Below, piece by piece: positions 59,590-64,000 of a stretch of DNA of 64,000 nucleotides. Position 1 is the first letter of the stretch. Each line of letters opens with the position of its first letter. The position numbers were made by a program, and so were the translations under genes. The stretch covers positions 830,969 through 894,968 of the forward strand of contig KE546966.1 in the NCBI GenBank assembly GCA_000442125.1, read 5' to 3'. Source of the DNA: Opeltia flavorubescens (Eukaryota; Ascomycota; Lecanoromycetes; Teloschistales; Teloschistaceae). Below the pieces are notes generated by a model that did no database searches, was not told the DNA's origin, and saw only the letters and a program-made list of their open reading frames with translations.

Positions 59590-62500
59590 CTAATCCCCCA
59601 TGATATCATCCTCGACGTCTTCGTTCCCCTTCTCATCGCGATCTTCGCCTTCATCTCCGACCTCCTGATCCCCATCGTCAATCCGGTCATCCGCCAACTC
59701 TCCATTCTCCTCTTCCTCTTCCTCCCCCTCGCTCTCCTCCTCACTACTAACCTCCACAATCTCCTTACTTTTAGCCTTCCCCTTCGCAGCCCCCTTCTTC
59801 GCCTCCTCTTTTTTCACCTCTGCCGCTGGTTTAGCCTTGGACGTCGCCTTCCTCTTTACATTGCCTTTCGCCTCATCCAAGAACGCCAGGACTTCTCGGA
59901 AGTTCCCCCCCAACTTCTTCTCGTTCCTCTTCAACCTCTCTCTCACCTTGCCCTTCCCATCAACATCGAGCACGCGTCCCACGATAGCAAGAACCATCTT
60001 CCCCGCCAATTCGCAGAGTTGTTTTTCCGCTAACAGAGTACGGGTCTTGCGCTGGTCGCTGGAGGCTCCATCGTCTTCATCATCTTCGGGCTCGGAGTCA
60101 GAGTCTTCAGGCGCGTCATCGATGGCGCCTTCGTCGTCGGGCGGGGAGGGTTCGAGGGTACGGTGGGAGAGGCGAGCGTAGTGTTTTTCTGCGTGGTGGA
60201 AGATGGAGAGGAGGGTGGTTTGGCATTCTTCGGGAATGGGCCGGATTGGGAAGTCAATATTTGTGGGGCGGGATTTTTGCTGCGCGTTCTTGTTTGGAGG
60301 AGTAGTGATTGGTTTGTTGCTGTTTTGGGGTCGATCTTTTGGCGCTGAAGGAACATTGAGATTTCGATACGAGGCGTGAAGGGTGTAGAGATCTAGGCAT
60401 GCGCCTGCGGCTGTGAGACGGACTGGATCGGCTCCTGAACGGGTGTTCATCACTGTGAAAAGGGCAGAGGTAAAGGGATCTATTTCCGGAAGGTCGGGAA
60501 CAGCGGTCTTGGCTTCCACAGAGGTTTTGATAGAGCGAACGAGCCACATATGGTAGAAGAGAAGAGCTTTGATTGCATCTGTAATTAATTGGCCTCGTTC
60601 CTGGGCTTCCTCGTCATCCGCTTCCATGGACTCGCTTGATATAAGGTCCATTAGAATATTCGCGGGTGAAGAAACTGCTCCCTCTTGAATTGATTTCTTG
60701 GATGGAGGATGCGATTCGGATTCAAAGACACCAGTACAGTCAGACACGCTGGCCAAACTCGCAACTCGAGCAACGGCATTGCACAAACTTGTGAGATCGA
60801 ATTCACTTTCTTTGTTTCTTTCACTCGCGAGGGCTCGCAAAGAGCTGATAGTATCGCTCCACAACTCTTGGAACTTGCTCTCGGTTACCTCCTGTAGATC
60901 ATCGAAGGTACGAGCATGAAGTATAGCATTGCTAGCTTCAGCAAGGACTCCTTGGTCGACGTGGGTAAGGAATTGCTTATTGATGTCATCCAGCAATGAT
61001 GCATATGTCGTTGAACCCTGGCGTAATTCCTCGAAGATCTCAAGATTCAATACATGCTCTAACCGGAGGACAACGGCAGCTGTTGTAGGATTAGCACCGA
61101 ACTTTCGCAGAAGCCGAGGAATAGTCTCTGCCAGATGAATAGCGATTCTCTCCTGTGCTTCGCGAGCTTCTTCGATGCGCGCGCTTGTTTTTCTACCCTT
61201 CTTGTCTACCTCAGATGCGACGACTTCAAGGAGCCTCTCCTTAACAGACTCATTCAAGACCTCGAGAAGGAGCATTTCTTCAAATTCATTGAGCTGGCAT
61301 CTTTCTCTGAAAAGGTGTTCAGGGCTCTTGGATCCATTTCCATTCGTTGTAGCAGATGAGCTATCATAGAGAAGATAACCAGCAAGAACCTCCCAATCTT
61401 TGACGTCCAGCATGCCGTGGTAAACTGCTTGCGCTGCGAGTGCGAATCTCGAGTCTGTCTCTGCACCAGCCAAGGCCGACGTGGCCCTTTGGAGATTGGG
61501 TTTGGCGTTGTCCTCATCATCCTCCGAACTGTAGAGCTGCAATATCTCGGCTAGACATTTGAATTTCAGCCATGACTTTCGAGGGACATCAAAGTCATCC
61601 GCATCGTCTTCCCCCACAGCCTCGGCCATGCCTTCCTCTCCACCGAGCTCTTCCACAACCGAATCAAAGAGATCTTTAATGTTTTTGCCGAAGAACCCGG
61701 CCACAGCTTTTCGTACCTTCTGCTCGGAATCAAAGACCAAACGACCCACATTGTCAATGTCATCCGGCTCAAGTAATCCAGTCTCCCTTATCAAATCCAA
61801 CAGCTCTATTGCGGCAGATCTTATATTAGGCTCGGCATCTCGCATTGCCATTTCCACGATTCTCGGCCGGAATCGTTCTGTAAAGCCACGTAATCTGCCA
61901 ACATCCTCGGTACGTTTGTAGAGCTTGGACAATTGCTTAATTACTTCTGCTCGCGTCGGTCCGGAAGTATCAGATAGGACCCAGCCTAGATAACGAAGGT
62001 AATTTGCAGTGAAAAACCTGTCTGGCGCAGCTGTTAGCCATCTCCCCAACGCCATGACGCAATCCACTCGTATCCTCGGATCAACATCACGATAGCGATG
62101 GACATAGACGGCATTGAAGATATTCTCCATGAATGAATCTACCATTCCCAATTTCCGTTCGCCTTCGTCCACCTTCTTCTGTATGGAAGCAACACGGTCC
62201 TTGTTAACTGTTTTCCTCTTCAGCTCACCCTCTTTCTGTCGCGTTGAATTCGCGGTACCATCTGCGATTTCGGTGTAGACGGAGCACAAGGCGCTTTGCA
62301 TGGCGAGAGTAATGATGGTCGCTGTGTGACGAAAGGGTCGTATCGGTGAGGAGGACATTGTCGTGACCCAAATCTCAATGTTTTCAATAAGCGCTATGTC
62401 GCTATACAGCACACCCGCGGCGTGCGCAGTCTGTATGAGAGCTGAGAAGAAGCCGGTCATAGTGGAGCGAAAGGACACGTAGCTCTTGGCTTTCGATATC

Positions 62501-63260
62501 AAAGGGTAATCCGTAATTTTCGTGGCCTGATACTCTTCCTGGATGTCTTGTAATTTACTTGGTGCGTTATCGGGATCTTCGATGTCGTGTACATCGACCT
62601 CCAGATTACAACCGGTGCATTTGAGTACCAGGTTGACGAGCTCACACATGGCGTTCGCGTTGTGTTGATCGTACTTCGTAATCCATTCGGCCGCCACTGC
62701 ATCTGCCGTATGGCCCTGGGCAAACAGCTCGGCTAGAGGACATGTATGAGCAGACGCGCATCAATATCGATGAAAAGACTGAAGCTGGACTTACAAAATA
62801 GTCCGGTCCCTGGGTCAGCCATAGCAGTGTTAGGCTTTGCACGTGTGCGCCGTGGTTTTGATGGTTTTTTGGTGCCATTGACGGCTGGTCGCACAGGTAA
62901 GTTGGTTATTTTCGGCTGACTGGTCTTCGTCTTCTTCGCGGCAGGTTTGATAGGAGCTCTCTTTGAGCGCGACTGCCGCCTTTTCTCCTTTAGCTCCTCC
63001 TCGTCTGGGTCGCCATCGCTCCCCTCTGAGCTGCTTTCTTCGGTGTCCAAATGATCAATCTCAGGTTCCTCGTCATCGATGTTTCGCTTGCGCTTGGTAT
63101 TGCCATTGGGTACGATGGACAAGTTAGGGTCAGTTTGAAGAAGGACCGGCTTATTCCTGACACGGCCAGACTTTCTTCTAGTGGTCGCATCGCTTGGGCT
63201 GGAGCTAGCTTGTGGTATGGCAGGATCAGACAACTCCATACTTGAAAGTCTCGCAGGCAT
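59590..63260 (-). CDS. Cohesin subunit of the Scc3/Psc3/STAG family
   Basis: Two minus-strand exons, 62795-63260 and 59590-62732, with a 62 bp phase-1 intron (GTAAGT...TCTAG); 1202 residues. The N-terminus is basic/acidic and disordered (RRKSGRVRNKP, DDEEPEIDHLD). Across the intron the family sequence GLFSELFAQGHTADAVAAEW is restored. The STAG domain (SYVSFRSTMTGFFSALIQTA, then RPFRHTATIITLAMQSALC) is followed by the stromalin conserved domain (VYVHRYRDVDPRIRVDCVMA) and a long HEAT-like helical region. The C-terminus is strongly acidic. The protein loads onto the Scc1-SMC ring and recruits it to chromatin. The first ATG is 63260; ATG at 63239 (MELSDPAIP) is the alternative start. Position 63266 is TTG and was not used. 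Confidence 0.92.
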
Positions 63261-64000
63261 TGGCAACAGCAGTGTCTATATCGCACGAAATTGTTGACGT
63301 GCAGTGTAAAGAACGATGCGCGTTCCTATCAGAAGTCGTGGCTCTCTTCCAGGACGCGCCAAGCCAAGACTTTGCTCTAGCTAGAAGTAATTTAGTCACG
63401 TGCTTAGGCAGGTAACTATAACGCCTCAGGTATCAGGTACCGATATTTGCATAACTGTACTCACGCTTGTCAAAATATTGGGATTCTTCTTTCATCAACC
63501 ATCGCAATTTTGACGTGGGAACAGAGGATATCTCACAATATTGATTAGAAATATGCTTTTTGATCTGTAAAGGACGCTGTCGTTGATGTCTTAATTTCTC
63601 GAACTTAGACGGCCATACTTCGTGTCAGCGTGCAAACACATTCTTAAAGACATCTCCATGATAGAATGAGAACAACCTCGTCAAGTCAAGACCTCAAGTG
63701 CTGGCCATCCTATCGGAGCCTGTCTAAATAACGATTTATGCGCATTTATACGAATTACTTTTTATACGTTTGGCTTTAAATCATATCTTGACTTTCTTTT
63801 TTCAAAAAGCTCTCCATTCAAAGTCATGGCTTCGTTACTTGTTGCTAGCATTACGATTGCAACAGATAGTTTGAACTGCCCTAACTTGCTTCCAACGGTG
63901 GTGTCTTCACCAACCCGGGTGCTCATTCTTTAGCCCACCGAAAAAGAAGCTTTCTCAACTTGATCTACCCCTGATCTCAGTCAGTGAAGTTTGACACTTT
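63261..64000. other. Region upstream of the cohesin gene
   Basis: Promoter and 5' leader of the cohesin gene, then sequence to the window end. No gene, RNA or repeat is recognised. Confidence 0.5.

Overview
The window looks like nuclear DNA of a filamentous ascomycete (Pezizomycotina). Genes have 50-230 bp GT-AG introns with CTRAC-type branch sites. Products include a Zn2Cys6 regulator, a LaeA-like methyltransferase, a GPI-type GH16 enzyme and a fungal UreD. A Leotiomycete is plausible from the combination of intact genes with a long AT-rich isochore, but that placement is inference.

Layout. (1) 1-7422, GC-equilibrated: the 3' end of a two-domain fluoride exporter, a secreted GH16 hydrolase/transglycosylase, a secreted Ala/Pro-rich protein assembled from tiny exons, and a CDF zinc transporter. 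(2) 7579-39391, about 31.8 kb of extremely AT-rich DNA with CA/TG dinucleotides nearly absent, the mark of repeat-induced point mutation (RIP). Its two edges are a ~150 bp inverted repeat whose arms differ almost only by transitions, so the whole isochore looks like one terminal-inverted-repeat unit. Inside are a decayed Ty3/gypsy gag-pol, an LTR-like pair, dispersed and tandem repeats, and one unexplained open frame with 24-residue repeats. (3) 39392-46219, gene-sparse: two tandem paralogous small secreted proteins (effector-like) and an 11-exon SAM methyltransferase with 9 and 14 nt micro-exons. (4) 46220-63260, conserved housekeeping genes: B-type cyclin, Zn2Cys6 protein with a C-terminal cluster, RNA polymerase III subunit RPC4, urease accessory UreD, a TRAP-alpha-like ER protein, and the Psc3/STAG cohesin subunit.

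The housekeeping genes (cell cycle, cohesion, Pol III, ER translocation, urease maturation) show no shared pathway. The accessory material (element, secreted paralogs, methyltransferase) clusters between the two conserved blocks, as in 'two-speed' fungal genomes. Exon structures were worked out by hand from splice consensus and reading-frame continuity. No database search was possible.
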